From contig CALUYY010000003.1 of the NCBI GenBank assembly GCA_944325155.1, forward strand, positions 1 to 64,000: a stretch of 64,000 nucleotides of DNA, given 5' to 3'. The stretch comes from Candidatus Gastranaerophilales bacterium (GTDB lineage Bacteria > Cyanobacteriota > Vampirovibrionia > Gastranaerophilales > Gastranaerophilaceae). This document shows positions 8,481 to 17,127 of this stretch, piece after piece. Position numbers and translations under genes: made by a program. Position 1 is the first letter of the stretch. Each line of letters opens with the position of its first letter. The notes below the pieces were generated by a model. It was not told where the DNA came from, searched no databases, and saw nothing but the letters and a program-made list of their open reading frames with translations.

Positions 8481-9811
8481 AAGTTTTTCACCGTTTCTAT
8501 AATCTCTTCAAACTTCATAAATCTTGAAGCCTTAAGGAGAATTGTAGTACCCTTTTTTAAATTATCATTTATATATTTTGCGCATTCATAATTTGTTTTG
8601 AAACTTTTCCCTTCAAAAAGACTTGCTTTTAAAATAAATTTTGAAAGCTCTCCCACCGTTAAAATTTCAATATCAAAATCTTTTTTATAATAAGAAGATA
8701 AAAATTCTCCGATTTGTTTATGGTACATAATGGAATCTTTGCCGAGTTCGCCCATATCTCCCAAAACAAGAGCAACCGGAGGCTTGTATACCGATAAAAA
8801 TGTTTTTATCGCAGCTTTCATGGATTCGGGGTTTGCGTTATAGCTGTCGTTTATAAAATTAAAACCTTTTATGTTTGAAATTTCCCATCTTTTTTCTATC
8901 GGTTTAAATTCAAAAAGACCTTTTTTAATATTATCAATTGAAACGTTTAATTTTTTTGCCGCCTCAACTGCAAGACTTGCATTCATTGCGTTATGTTCAC
9001 CGGAAACGGATAAAATATATTCTTCATTTTTATAATTAAAAATTGTTCTGTCTTTTTCGATTTTTATATTTTTAATTTCTTTGTTCGGTATAAATATTTT
9101 TTCACCGTCAAAATTTACGTTTTCTTTAATATTGGAACAATCGGGCGCAATAAAAACGCCGTCTTTTTTTAAATGTGTTGCAATTTCGCATTTTGCAACC
9201 GCAATATTTTTAATGTTGCCCAAAAGCTCAACATGCGCCGTACCTATATTTGTAATTATTCCGATATCCGGGTTTGAATATAAACTTAAAAGTTCAATTT
9301 CGCCTAAATTTCTCATCCCCATTTCCAAAACAAGAACATCCGTATCCAAAGGCATTTTAAAAAACGTTTCGCACAAACCTATCTCATTGTTATGGTTAAG
9401 GGCTGTTTTATGGGTTTTATAAGTTGTATTCAAAACCGAAAAAAGCATTTCTTTAACGGTAGTTTTACCCGAACTTCCCGTTATTGCGATAACTTTGGGA
9501 TTAATTTTTCTTCTTATGTAATTTGCAAGTTTTAAGTATGCGACAAGAGAATTTTCAACATAAATTATAAATTCCGCTTCGTTGTTTATTTTTGTTCCAT
9601 CCTGCGTAAAATATCCGATTGCGCCCCGTTTAACGGCATTATCTATAAAAGAGTGTCCGTCATAATTTTCGCCTCTTAAGGGAAGATAAAAATCGCCTTT
9701 ATTGATTTTTCTGGTGTCGGTAGAAATATCAAATTTAATATCGGAATTAATATCGCCTTTTAACAAAATTCCTTTTGTGTTATCAATAACTTCTCTAATG
9801 CTAAACTGCAT
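8477..9811 (-). CDS. murF: UDP-MurNAc-tripeptide--D-alanyl-D-alanine ligase MurF
   Basis: Adds the D-Ala-D-Ala dipeptide to complete the UDP-MurNAc pentapeptide. The 444-residue protein has the ATP loop ITGSSGKTTVKEM near residue 111. It continues with LEMGMRNLGEIELL near 163 and TNIGTAHVELLG near 188, and the C-terminal domain has NDSYNANPESMKAA near 325. It is the first gene of the minus-strand wall operon. GGGGGATAA directly precedes ATG 9811, and a well-formed promoter lies at 9844-9873. murC, murE and ddl are not in the window. Confidence 0.95.
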   Translation of the reverse strand: MQFSIREVIDNTKGILLKGDINSDIKFDISTDTRKINKGDFYLPLRGENYDGHSFIDNAVKRGAIGYFTQDGTKINNEAEFIIYVENSLVAYLKLANYIRRKINPKVIAITGSSGKTTVKEMLFSVLNTTYKTHKTALNHNNEIGLCETFFKMPLDTDVLVLEMGMRNLGEIELLSLYSNPDIGIITNIGTAHVELLGNIKNIAVAKCEIATHLKKDGVFIAPDCSNIKENVNFDGEKIFIPNKEIKNIKIEKDRTIFNYKNEEYILSVSGEHNAMNASLAVEAAKKLNVSIDNIKKGLFEFKPIEKRWEISNIKGFNFINDSYNANPESMKAAIKTFLSVYKPPVALVLGDMGELGKDSIMYHKQIGEFLSSYYKKDFDIEILTVGELSKFILKASLFEGKSFKTNYECAKYINDNLKKGTTILLKASRFMKFEEIIETVKNL

Positions 9812-9843
9812 TTATCCCCCGAAAAATAATCTCACTTTTCTTT

Positions 9844-9873
9844 ATGATAAAAAGTGCACAAAGTTATTGTAAA
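9844..9873 (-). promoter_or_regulatory. Promoter of the murF-folC operon
   Basis: Read on the minus strand, TTTACA (9868-9873), an 18-base spacer and TATCAT (9844-9849) match the sigma-70-type consensus at five of six positions each. The start would fall near 9837, giving a leader of about 26 bases that holds the GGGGG ribosome site of murF. The -35 box overlaps that of the divergent promoter. Confidence 0.65.
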
Positions 9874-9896
9874 TCAAACAGTGCTTGATGTAAAAT
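9867..9896 (+). promoter_or_regulatory. Promoter of the DUF4127-dapF pair, probably leaderless
   Basis: TTGTAA (9867-9872), an 18-base spacer and TAAAAT (9891-9896). Only seven bases separate the -10 box from ATG 9904, and no ribosome site is present, so transcription would start at or one base before the start codon. Confidence 0.6.
9873..9889. promoter_or_regulatory. Operator-like imperfect palindrome between -35 and -10
   Basis: ATCAAACAGTGCTTGAT is a 17-base palindrome with one mismatched pair per arm (ATCAAACA against ATCAAGCA). It fills the spacer of the DUF4127 promoter and touches the -35 box of the murF promoter. A dimeric regulator here could affect both directions. Confidence 0.45.
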
Positions 9897-9903
9897 AATT
9901 TTT

Positions 9904-11334
9904 ATGAAAAAGATTGCGCTTCTTCCGATTGATAACAGACCCGTATGCTATACGCTTTTAAAAGATATCGCATCCGTTAACAAAAATACGGAGCTTATAA
10001 TGCCTGAAAGAATTTATCTGGGCGGATTATTTGAAAAAGCAAATATAAAAGAGCTTGAAAACTGGCTTATAAATATTAATGAAACCGATTATATAATTTT
10101 ATCGGCAGACACCCTTGCATACGGCGGACTTGTTTCTTCAAGAAGAATAAAAGATTCTTATGAAGAAATAAAATCAAGACTTGATGTTATCAAAAATTCA
10201 ATTAAAGAAAAAAAGAAGAAAAATAAAAATTTAAAAGTTTATTTAACTTCAAGCATTATGAGAATTTCAAACAATAATGTTGCGGAAGAAGAAAAACCCT
10301 ATTGGGCGGATTTCGGAAAAGAAATATTTTCTTATTCGTATAATTCCCATAAAGCAAGAATAAATAATGAAAATGATAATATTAAACATAATATACCCTC
10401 CGACATTTTAGAAGATTACCTTTTAACAAGAAAAAGAAATTATGAAATAAATAAACTTTATCTGAACTGGCTTGAAGAAAACGTTGCGGACTTTTTAATA
10501 TTTTCTAAAGATGATACCGGTCTGTACGGTCTTAACGTTGAAGAAGCATACAATTTAAAAGAAGAAATAATAAAAAGAAAATTAAATGCAATCGTAAAAA
10601 CGGGGGCGGATGAAATACCTCTGCTTTTATTGTTAAGAGCAATAACGGAAAATGAAGAAATCAAAATAAAAGTTGAATATAAAAATAAAAATTCGGTTAA
10701 TTTAATTTCAAAATATGAAGATATACCGGTTAAAGAATGCGTAAAATCACAAATTGAAACGGGAATTAAAAATGCAATAATAACAAATTCAAATCCGGAT
10801 ATAATTTTTTATATAAATAACTTTGATAAAATTCAGGGAGATCTTGTTTTTAAAGATGTTGTAAATAATACCTTCGATTTTAATTTGAATTTTGACAAAC
10901 CCTGTATTATAGCCGACATCAATAACGCAAACGGCGCAGATTGGGAATTTGTCGAAAACCTTGTAAAAAATAATATTGATGATAACTTTTTATCATATTC
11001 AGGCTACAACACAAGTTCAAATGCCATAGGAAGTGCGCTTGCAATCGGGATAAGCGTATATCTTGCAAAAAAACAAAACACTTTTGATAAAAAAGCTTTT
11101 AATAAAATTGTAATAACAAGGCTTCTTGATGACTGGGCTTATCAGGCGGATATCAGAGATTATATAAAAGAAGCAAAAGACAGCAATTTTGTTTTGGAAT
11201 TAAACAAAAATATAGATAAATTTAAACCTTATGAAGATAAAATCAAAAACTTTCTTTCAGACGAATTTAAAGTTATTTATTCTCTTCCCTGGAAAAGAAG
11301 TTTTGAGGCGGAGTTTGACGTAATAGAAGAATAA
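9904..11334 (+). CDS. DUF4127 family protein
   Basis: Recognised as DUF4127 from its N-terminal LPIDNRPVCY motif and downstream ILSADTLAYGGLVSSR (about 75-92) and DDTGLYGLN (about 202) segments. NNANGADWE (about 340) and GYNTSSNAIGSALAIG (about 365-382) are also typical. The 476-residue product is cytoplasmic by sequence, with no signal peptide or membrane span. The family has no established biochemical role that I know. Conserved Asp, Arg, Asn and Thr clusters suggest an enzyme. It is followed by dapF after 14 bases and faces the wall operon across a shared promoter region, which hints at a link to envelope metabolism; that link is inference. Confidence 0.85.
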   Translation: MKKIALLPIDNRPVCYTLLKDIASVNKNTELIMPERIYLGGLFEKANIKELENWLININETDYIILSADTLAYGGLVSSRRIKDSYEEIKSRLDVIKNSIKEKKKKNKNLKVYLTSSIMRISNNNVAEEEKPYWADFGKEIFSYSYNSHKARINNENDNIKHNIPSDILEDYLLTRKRNYEINKLYLNWLEENVADFLIFSKDDTGLYGLNVEEAYNLKEEIIKRKLNAIVKTGADEIPLLLLLRAITENEEIKIKVEYKNKNSVNLISKYEDIPVKECVKSQIETGIKNAIITNSNPDIIFYINNFDKIQGDLVFKDVVNNTFDFNLNFDKPCIIADINNANGADWEFVENLVKNNIDDNFLSYSGYNTSSNAIGSALAIGISVYLAKKQNTFDKKAFNKIVITRLLDDWAYQADIRDYIKEAKDSNFVLELNKNIDKFKPYEDKIKNFLSDEFKVIYSLPWKRSFEAEFDVIEE

Positions 11335-11348
11335 TAAAGGAAAAATAA

Positions 11349-12149
11349 ATGGATAAAATAAAATTTCAAAAATGGCAGGGGCTTGGAAACGATTTTATAA
11401 TTTTGGAAGATAAAACCGCAACAAAAGAGCTTGCAATCAATATGTGCGACAGGAAATTCGGCATAGGTGCAGACGGGCTTATGAGCGTTAAAAAAAGCGA
11501 TAATGCGGATATTGCCTGGGAATTTTATAATTCTGACGGCACAAAACCCGAAATGTGCGGAAACGGAATAAGATGTTTTGCAAAATACGTTTTTGAAAAA
11601 GGCTTAATAAATAAAAAAACGTTTTCCGTTGAAACTTTAAGAGGAATAATAATTCCGGAAATTTTGGATGACGGAAAAGTAAAAGTTGATATGAATAAAC
11701 CCGTATTTAATCCCGAATTAATCCCTATAAACGTTAAAGACCCCATGGATTTTGAAATTGAAGGATACAGAGCCTCATCCGTCAGTATGGGAAACCCCCA
11801 CTGCCTTATATTTACCGATAAAGACGGGAAAGAACCCGCACTTAAAGACGGTTCAAAAATTGAAAATTCAATTCTTTTCCCCGAAAAAACAAACGTTGAA
11901 TTTATAAACGTAATAACAAGAACAAAAATTAAGGTAAACGTTTGGGAAAGAGGCTGCGGAATAACTCTTGCCTGCGGCACGGGCGCCTGTGCTTCCGTGG
12001 TTGCGGGAATTAAAAAGGGATTATTGGATAATAAGGTTGAAGTTTTGCTCCCCGGCGGCACTCTTTTTATTGAATACATTGAAGGAAATAATGTTTATAT
12101 GACGGGCGGCGCCGAAAAAGTCTTTGAGGGCGTATATTTTGATAAATAA
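11349..12149 (+). CDS. dapF: Diaminopimelate epimerase
   Basis: Interconverts LL- and meso-diaminopimelate without a cofactor, supplying lysine and the cross-linking residue of peptidoglycan. The 266-residue protein has both catalytic cysteines. One is in EMCGNGIRC near residue 70 and the other in LACGTGACA near 207, with the substrate-binding GLGNDF near residue 12 and FGIGADG near 39. Length is normal. AAAGGAAAAATAA precedes the ATG. It is cotranscribed with the DUF4127 gene. Confidence 0.96.
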   Translation: MDKIKFQKWQGLGNDFIILEDKTATKELAINMCDRKFGIGADGLMSVKKSDNADIAWEFYNSDGTKPEMCGNGIRCFAKYVFEKGLINKKTFSVETLRGIIIPEILDDGKVKVDMNKPVFNPELIPINVKDPMDFEIEGYRASSVSMGNPHCLIFTDKDGKEPALKDGSKIENSILFPEKTNVEFINVITRTKIKVNVWERGCGITLACGTGACASVVAGIKKGLLDNKVEVLLPGGTLFIEYIEGNNVYMTGGAEKVFEGVYFDK

Positions 12150-12252
12150 ATTTGGTTTTTTCCTATACAAAACTTTATTTGAGCTTGTATATAAATTTTG
12201 TTCATGCTAAGTTATCTCATGCAAAATATTAAAAACAAAAGGATTATAAAAA

Positions 12253-12543
12253 ATGGGAAAATACGAATTATTATCAGCTATAAAGCCCAACCTTGATAAT
12301 GATGAAGCGGATAAAGTCGTTGCTAAAATTGAAGAAGTTATTCAGGGTTTCGGCGGAAGCGTTATTGATACCGAAAAATTGGGAAGAAAAAAATCGGCAT
12401 ACGATATTCAAGGTTACAGAGACAGCTATTTTGTAGTTCAAAAAATGAACCTTCCCGAAGATAAGGTTATTGAATTTAAAAGACAATTAAGATTAAACGA
12501 AAACATAATCAGAACTATATTTACCAAACTTAAAAAGGCATAA
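12253..12543 (+). CDS. rpsF: 30S ribosomal protein S6
   Basis: Primary rRNA-binding partner of S18 on the platform of the small subunit. The 96-residue length and the elements YELLSAIKP, the lysine patch LGRKKSAYDIQ and the C-terminal NENIIRTIFTK are typical of S6. AAAGGATTA lies upstream of the ATG. The rpsF-ssb-rpsR order is the common bacterial arrangement; rplI is not next to it. Confidence 0.95.
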   Translation: MGKYELLSAIKPNLDNDEADKVVAKIEEVIQGFGGSVIDTEKLGRKKSAYDIQGYRDSYFVVQKMNLPEDKVIEFKRQLRLNENIIRTIFTKLKKA

Positions 12544-12547
12544 AAAT

Positions 12548-12961
12548 ATGACACTTGCAAAAATTGTCGTTACCGGCAAAGTTGTTAAAAATCCGGAAAA
12601 AAGATTTACACAAAACAATCTTGCAATCACAAGTTTAATTGTTGATATCAATCCGCAGGATGAAACATTGGTAAGAGTTTCGGCGCTCGGCGCCCTTGCC
12701 GACAGAACGGCGGAAACGGTCAAATTAAACGATACCGTTATAATTGACGGAAGATTACAGATGGAAAACGTTAAAACAACAAACGGCAAAGACAAAAAAG
12801 TGGCAACAATTACCGCCTCGAACATTGAAAAAATCGGTTCGTTAAGCGAAAGTGAAACAAAATCAAATGTTTCAACATCCGCAAAAAATGAACCCGTTGT
12901 TCAATTTTCAACGGAAGAAATCGCCGAAGATTTAATCGACCCCGATGAAATTCCGTTTTAA
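12548..12961 (+). CDS. ssb: Single-stranded DNA-binding protein
   Basis: Binds and protects single-stranded DNA during replication, repair and DNA uptake. The 137-residue product has an OB-fold domain over residues 1-100. A flexible linker follows, ending in the acidic tip DPDEIPF, the docking peptide for partner enzymes in the SSB family. The N-terminal OB fold lacks the usual tryptophan-rich pattern of E. coli SSB and resembles short cyanobacterial forms. It sits between rpsF and rpsR with four- and 34-base gaps, so it is made with ribosomal proteins. Confidence 0.92.
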   Translation: MTLAKIVVTGKVVKNPEKRFTQNNLAITSLIVDINPQDETLVRVSALGALADRTAETVKLNDTVIIDGRLQMENVKTTNGKDKKVATITASNIEKIGSLSESETKSNVSTSAKNEPVVQFSTEEIAEDLIDPDEIPF

Positions 12962-12995
12962 TAAGGTTTAAAAATAACAATAGAAGGAAAATAAA

Positions 12996-13229
12996 ATGGC
13001 AAAAGATTTAAAAGACAATAAAAAGAAAAAAACCTGCAGCTTCTGCGCTGACAAGGTTGAAGTTATTGACTATAAAGACACATCAAAATTAAAAAGATTT
13101 TTATCCGAAGCGGGTAAAATTCTCCCCAGAAGAATAACCGGCACCTGCGCACTTCATCAGAGAAAATTATCTTCGGCCGTTAAAAAAGCAAGAGAAGCTT
13201 CATTAATGGCATACGTTTTTGAAAATTAA
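12996..13229 (+). CDS. rpsR: 30S ribosomal protein S18, zinc-binding form
   Basis: Pairs with S6 on the small-subunit platform. The 77-residue protein has the conserved [17 protein letters not shown] block. The spaced cysteines in CSFC (about 16-19) and the Cys/His pair in TCALH suggest the zinc-binding (C+) version of S18 rather than the cysteine-free paralogue. AGAAGGAAAAT precedes the ATG. It ends the operon before a strong terminator. Confidence 0.95.
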   Translation: MAKDLKDNKKKKTCSFCADKVEVIDYKDTSKLKRFLSEAGKILPRRITGTCALHQRKLSSAVKKAREASLMAYVFEN

Positions 13230-13244
13230 TTTTATATTTATATA

Positions 13245-13276
13245 AAAATCGGGCGTAATCAACCGCCCGATTTTTT
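13245..13276. terminator. Intrinsic terminator between convergent genes
   Basis: Stem AAAATCGGGCG (13245-13255) pairs with CGCCCGATTTT (13264-13274) around an eight-base loop, and a T run continues to 13276. A T run also follows on the minus strand, so it can stop both rpsR and the opposing gene. Confidence 0.9.
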
Positions 13277-13280
13277 GAAT

Positions 13281-14003
13281 TTAATAAATATATAAATCCG
13301 TTGTAAATTTCAATCTTTGAGATTGTATCTGATTATTGTTATTCATAATGGTTGACGCCTGAACCCCGAATGCCGCACTGTCGTTAAAAATTCTCGGGCG
13401 GTAATTAACGCCTAATTCCTGTTCTATATTTTTTGTCGTTTGATTAAATCTTCCCGTATAATCAAGATAAAATCTGTCCGTTAAGTAAACTCTCGGGTTT
13501 ATATAGAATTTTTTTGAACCGATTGTAGCGTCGGGATTAACATACCAGGATTCATGCCCCGCTTTCAGGCTTAAATTATCATTAAAATCATATTTTGCAT
13601 TAAATGAAGATTTTAAATTGTGTGTCATATAGCTGCTTAATTCTTTTGTGCTGTCTGAAAAAATTGAGAATTTATCCGTTTGAACTATATTATGTTTTGC
13701 GGTTTCCTGTTCATATTCTTTTGTGTAAGTATCAAAAAACCCCGTTTTTTCTATATTTATTTTTAAGGGTTCTCCCAGTTCAATTCCTATAACATCTTCC
13801 CCTTCCAAATCAATTTTTTCTTTTAATTGGGGTTTAAAAGGCTCTTCTTTTTCTTCGGCTGCTTTTTCTTCATCAATCACGCCCAGTTCAAAAAATCTGC
13901 TGTATTCATCCAAAGACATATAACTTGTATCATCTATGGCAAATAAAGGCACATTTGCGCTCATTAAAACAGTTATTAAAATTAGCAGCAGTTTATTTTT
14001 CAT
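13281..14003 (-). CDS. Putative outer-membrane beta-barrel protein
   Basis: Unknown family, 240 residues. A signal peptide (MKNKLLLILITVLMSANVPLFA) is followed by an acidic periplasmic region to about residue 75. The C-terminal half, about residues 120-240, has alternating polar and aromatic strands (for example RFYLDYTGRF and INPRVYLTDRFY) ending in Tyr. This pattern is typical of small outer-membrane barrels, though the final residue is not Phe. It starts five bases after aroE and ends at the shared terminator. Barrel topology is inferred from the strand pattern only. Confidence 0.65.
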   Translation of the reverse strand: MKNKLLLILITVLMSANVPLFAIDDTSYMSLDEYSRFFELGVIDEEKAAEEKEEPFKPQLKEKIDLEGEDVIGIELGEPLKINIEKTGFFDTYTKEYEQETAKHNIVQTDKFSIFSDSTKELSSYMTHNLKSSFNAKYDFNDNLSLKAGHESWYVNPDATIGSKKFYINPRVYLTDRFYLDYTGRFNQTTKNIEQELGVNYRPRIFNDSAAFGVQASTIMNNNNQIQSQRLKFTTDLYIY

Positions 14004-14008
14004 AAATC

Positions 14009-14851
14009 TTATAAAAGCGCTTCTAGAGCGGCGATTTTCATTTTATCAACGTTGGGCTTTTGCCCCGTCCAAATTTCAAAGGCTTTTGCTCCCTGATAAA
14101 CAAGCATATCTATCCCCGTTTTATACTGTTTATTATATTTTATTGCTTTATTTATCAATTCCGTTTTAATCGGATTATACACTATATCATAAACTATGGC
14201 ATCATCGGGCAGTGTCTGTATAATTTCATCCGATAAAGGCGATATTCCCTGTCTGAAATTTTTCATACCCAAAGGCGTTGTATTTACGACAATATCAACA
14301 TCTTTCAAGCTTGATAAAATTTCATATTGCAATAATTTAATTTCAATATCTTTAAATCTTTCTTTAAGAGTATTTACGGCATTTGATGAATTAATCACGT
14401 TTCTTGAAAACATATCGATTTTTGAAATTCCCTTTAAGGATAACCCGCAGACAACCGCTCTTGAAGCGCCGCCCGTGCCTAAAACTGCGGCTTTTTTGCC
14501 GTTAAGGTCAATATCATCTATCGGTTTCATAAAACCGTAAACATCGGTGTTAAACCCTTTTAAGGTTTTATCTTCATTAATTAATACGGTATTAACGGAA
14601 CCTGCCATATTTGCAACATCATCCACCTCCGATAAAAACACGGTAATCGGCACCTTATGCGGAATTGTTACGTTAAAACCGTCATAATTATTTGTTTTTA
14701 AAAATTTTATCCTTTGAATTAAATCTTCGCTTTTTGTTTCAAGTACATCATAGCTCCCCTGAAGGTCCAAAGACTTAAATGCCGCTTCCTGCATAACTTT
14801 GCTTAATGAATGAGAAAGAGGATTTCCTATAATTCCAAACTTATATACCAT
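14009..14851 (-). CDS. aroE: Shikimate dehydrogenase
   Basis: Reduces 3-dehydroshikimate with NADPH in aromatic amino acid synthesis. The 280-residue form starting MVYKFGIIG carries the substrate site NPLSHSLS (about 10) and catalytic Lys in NVTIPHK (about 65-71). The NADP loop LGTGGASRAV is near residue 126, and YNPIKTEL and YQGAKAFEIWTG complete the signature. A longer frame to 14875 exists, but ATG 14851 follows the topA stop as TAAAATG and has GAAGGAGAAG upstream, so I chose it. Confidence 0.95.
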   Translation of the reverse strand: MVYKFGIIGNPLSHSLSKVMQEAAFKSLDLQGSYDVLETKSEDLIQRIKFLKTNNYDGFNVTIPHKVPITVFLSEVDDVANMAGSVNTVLINEDKTLKGFNTDVYGFMKPIDDIDLNGKKAAVLGTGGASRAVVCGLSLKGISKIDMFSRNVINSSNAVNTLKERFKDIEIKLLQYEILSSLKDVDIVVNTTPLGMKNFRQGISPLSDEIIQTLPDDAIVYDIVYNPIKTELINKAIKYNKQYKTGIDMLVYQGAKAFEIWTGQKPNVDKMKIAALEALL

Positions 14852-14852
14852 T

Positions 14853-17126
14853 TTATTCTTCTCCTTCTTCTTCAAGAGGTCTTGAATATTTACAGGTTTT
14901 AGATGAACAAGCGATTTTATTTCCCGATTTTAAGAATTTTTTAACAAGAAGCTCTCCGCAAACGGGACATTTTTCATTAACGGGTTCATTCCAAACCGCA
15001 TAATCGCAATCGGGGTATTTTGAACATCCGAAAAATGTTTTTCCGTATCTGGAGCGCCTTTGGATTAATTCTCCGTCCCTTCCTTCTTTTTGACACTTGG
15101 GACATTTAACGCCCGATGATATTACGATTGCCTTTCTTGCTTTGCAGTTATCGTTTAAGCACTGGTAATATTTTCCGTACGGACCCGTTTTAATAACCGT
15201 TTCAGACCCGCATTTTTCGCATTTGTAATCGGTTTTTTCTTCTTCGGCATTTGATTTCGGAAGCTCCCCGTCCAAACTCATCATTGTTTTGCATTCCGGA
15301 TACCCCGAGCACCCTAAAAACTGTTTTCCGAATCTTGAAGTTTTAACAACCATCTTCTTCCCGCAATTAGGGCAGATTTTATCGGATTCGATAACCACTC
15401 TTCCCATATTATTCTTGGCATCTTCCACCGTTTTTTCAAAGGGCGAATAAAAATCTTTTAAAATTTTAACCGGATCAGCCTTATCTTCCGCTATTTCATC
15501 CAGTTTCAATTCCATATCCGCCGTAAATTCATAATTCATAATGTCTTTAAAATATTCACACAATTGCTTTGAAACGGTTCTTCCCAAAAGTGTGGGCTTA
15601 AGCGCTTTATCAAGCTTTTCAACATATCCTCTCTGCTGAATTTTTGTAATAATCGGAGCATATGTTGAAGGACGCCCGATTCCGTACTCTTCCAGCTGTT
15701 TAACAAGAGAAGCTTCGGAAAACCTTGCAGGCGGCTGGGTAAAATGTTGTTCGGAAATTAATTTTTTAAATTCCAAAATCTCGCCTTCTTTTAATTCGGG
15801 AATTTTCAGCGGATTTTCTTCTTTATCATCTTCATAAACTTTTAAAAATCCGTCAAAATCAACTTTTGAAGAACCCGCTTTAAAAATATATCCGTTGGCT
15901 TCAATATCAACGCTCAAATTTTTAATTCTTGCAGCCTCCATCTGCGATGCCATAAATCTTGTCCAGATTAATTTATAGAGCCTGTATTGTTCGTTTGTTA
16001 AATATTTTTTTATGCTCTCCGGCGTTCTTTCAATATACGACGGGCGGATTGCTTCATGTGCGTCCTGTACGTTTTTTTTCTTGCCTTTATTGTAATCATT
16101 CGGGGTTTTGGGATAATAATTTTCACCAAAATTATTTAATATATATTCTTTGGCGCTCAATTTGGCGTCATCGGAAATTCTGACGGAATCCGTTCTCATA
16201 TATGTTATAAGACCGACAGCGCCGTCTGAACCGAGTTCTATTCCTTCATAGAGTTTTTGCGCCACCTGCATTGTTTTTGAAACCCCGAAACCCAGTTTGG
16301 AACTTGCTTCTCTTTGAAGGGTTGATGTTATAAAAGGCGCCTGCGGATTTCTTTTTGTATCACGGGGAGTAATTTTTGAAACTTTATATTGAGCGTCTTT
16401 TAAATCTTCTAAAATTTTATCCGCTTCTTCTTTATTTTTGATTTCCGTTTTTTTGTCTTTATATTTTGAAAGTTCCGCCTCAAAATCGTATCCGTTTTTG
16501 GAAAGCATTGCACCGATTGTCCAATATTCAACGGGAACAAACGCTTCAATTTCTTCTTCTCTTTCAACTATCATCCTTAATGCAACGGATTGTACTCTTC
16601 CTGCGGATAATCTGTAATTTCTTAATTTTTCCCATAAAATGGGGCTTATTTTAAACCCGACAAGCCTGTCTAAAATTTGTCTTGTCTGCTGGGCTTTAAC
16701 TTTAAGCATATCAATTTGTCTGAAATTTTGAACCGCTTCTTTAATTGCTTTGGGTGTGATTTCGTTAAATTCGATTCTGAAAATTTTATCTTCAGGCACT
16801 TTTAAAACTTCTTTAACATGCCATGCAATAGCTTCCCCTTCACGGTCGGGGTCAGACGCCAGATAAATTTTATCTGCGGATTTTGCAATTTTATTTAAAG
16901 TATCTACCACTTTTTGTTTTTCGGGGATTACGGCAAAAGTCGGCTTAAAATTATTTTCAATATCAAACCCGAGCCCCTTCGGGGGAAGATCTCTTATATG
17001 TCCGTAGCTTGCTTCAATTATATAGTCATTGCCCAAAATCTTTTTTATCGTTTTGGATTTTGCCGGAGATTCGACTATAACAAGCGTTTTTCCGTTATCA
17101 GTAGTTGTTTTTGCTGATTTTGCCAT
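14853..17126 (-). CDS. topA: DNA topoisomerase I with four C-terminal zinc ribbons
   Basis: Relaxes negative supercoils by single-strand passage. The 757-residue form begins MAKSAKTTTDNG. The TOPRIM domain has LVIVESPAKSKTI (about 15-28) and the metal site DPDREGEAIAWH near residue 112. The active-site Tyr lies in LITYMRTDSVRIS near 300. Four cysteine modules follow from about residue 580 (starting CPNCG, CEKCG, CPKCQ and CPVCG), each shaped like the TopA C-terminal zinc finger. The start follows the dprA stop as TAAAATG; the longer frame to 17168 is rejected because it runs inside dprA. Confidence 0.95.
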   Translation of the reverse strand: MAKSAKTTTDNGKTLVIVESPAKSKTIKKILGNDYIIEASYGHIRDLPPKGLGFDIENNFKPTFAVIPEKQKVVDTLNKIAKSADKIYLASDPDREGEAIAWHVKEVLKVPEDKIFRIEFNEITPKAIKEAVQNFRQIDMLKVKAQQTRQILDRLVGFKISPILWEKLRNYRLSAGRVQSVALRMIVEREEEIEAFVPVEYWTIGAMLSKNGYDFEAELSKYKDKKTEIKNKEEADKILEDLKDAQYKVSKITPRDTKRNPQAPFITSTLQREASSKLGFGVSKTMQVAQKLYEGIELGSDGAVGLITYMRTDSVRISDDAKLSAKEYILNNFGENYYPKTPNDYNKGKKKNVQDAHEAIRPSYIERTPESIKKYLTNEQYRLYKLIWTRFMASQMEAARIKNLSVDIEANGYIFKAGSSKVDFDGFLKVYEDDKEENPLKIPELKEGEILEFKKLISEQHFTQPPARFSEASLVKQLEEYGIGRPSTYAPIITKIQQRGYVEKLDKALKPTLLGRTVSKQLCEYFKDIMNYEFTADMELKLDEIAEDKADPVKILKDFYSPFEKTVEDAKNNMGRVVIESDKICPNCGKKMVVKTSRFGKQFLGCSGYPECKTMMSLDGELPKSNAEEEKTDYKCEKCGSETVIKTGPYGKYYQCLNDNCKARKAIVISSGVKCPKCQKEGRDGELIQRRSRYGKTFFGCSKYPDCDYAVWNEPVNEKCPVCGELLVKKFLKSGNKIACSSKTCKYSRPLEEEGEE

Positions 17127-17127
17127 T

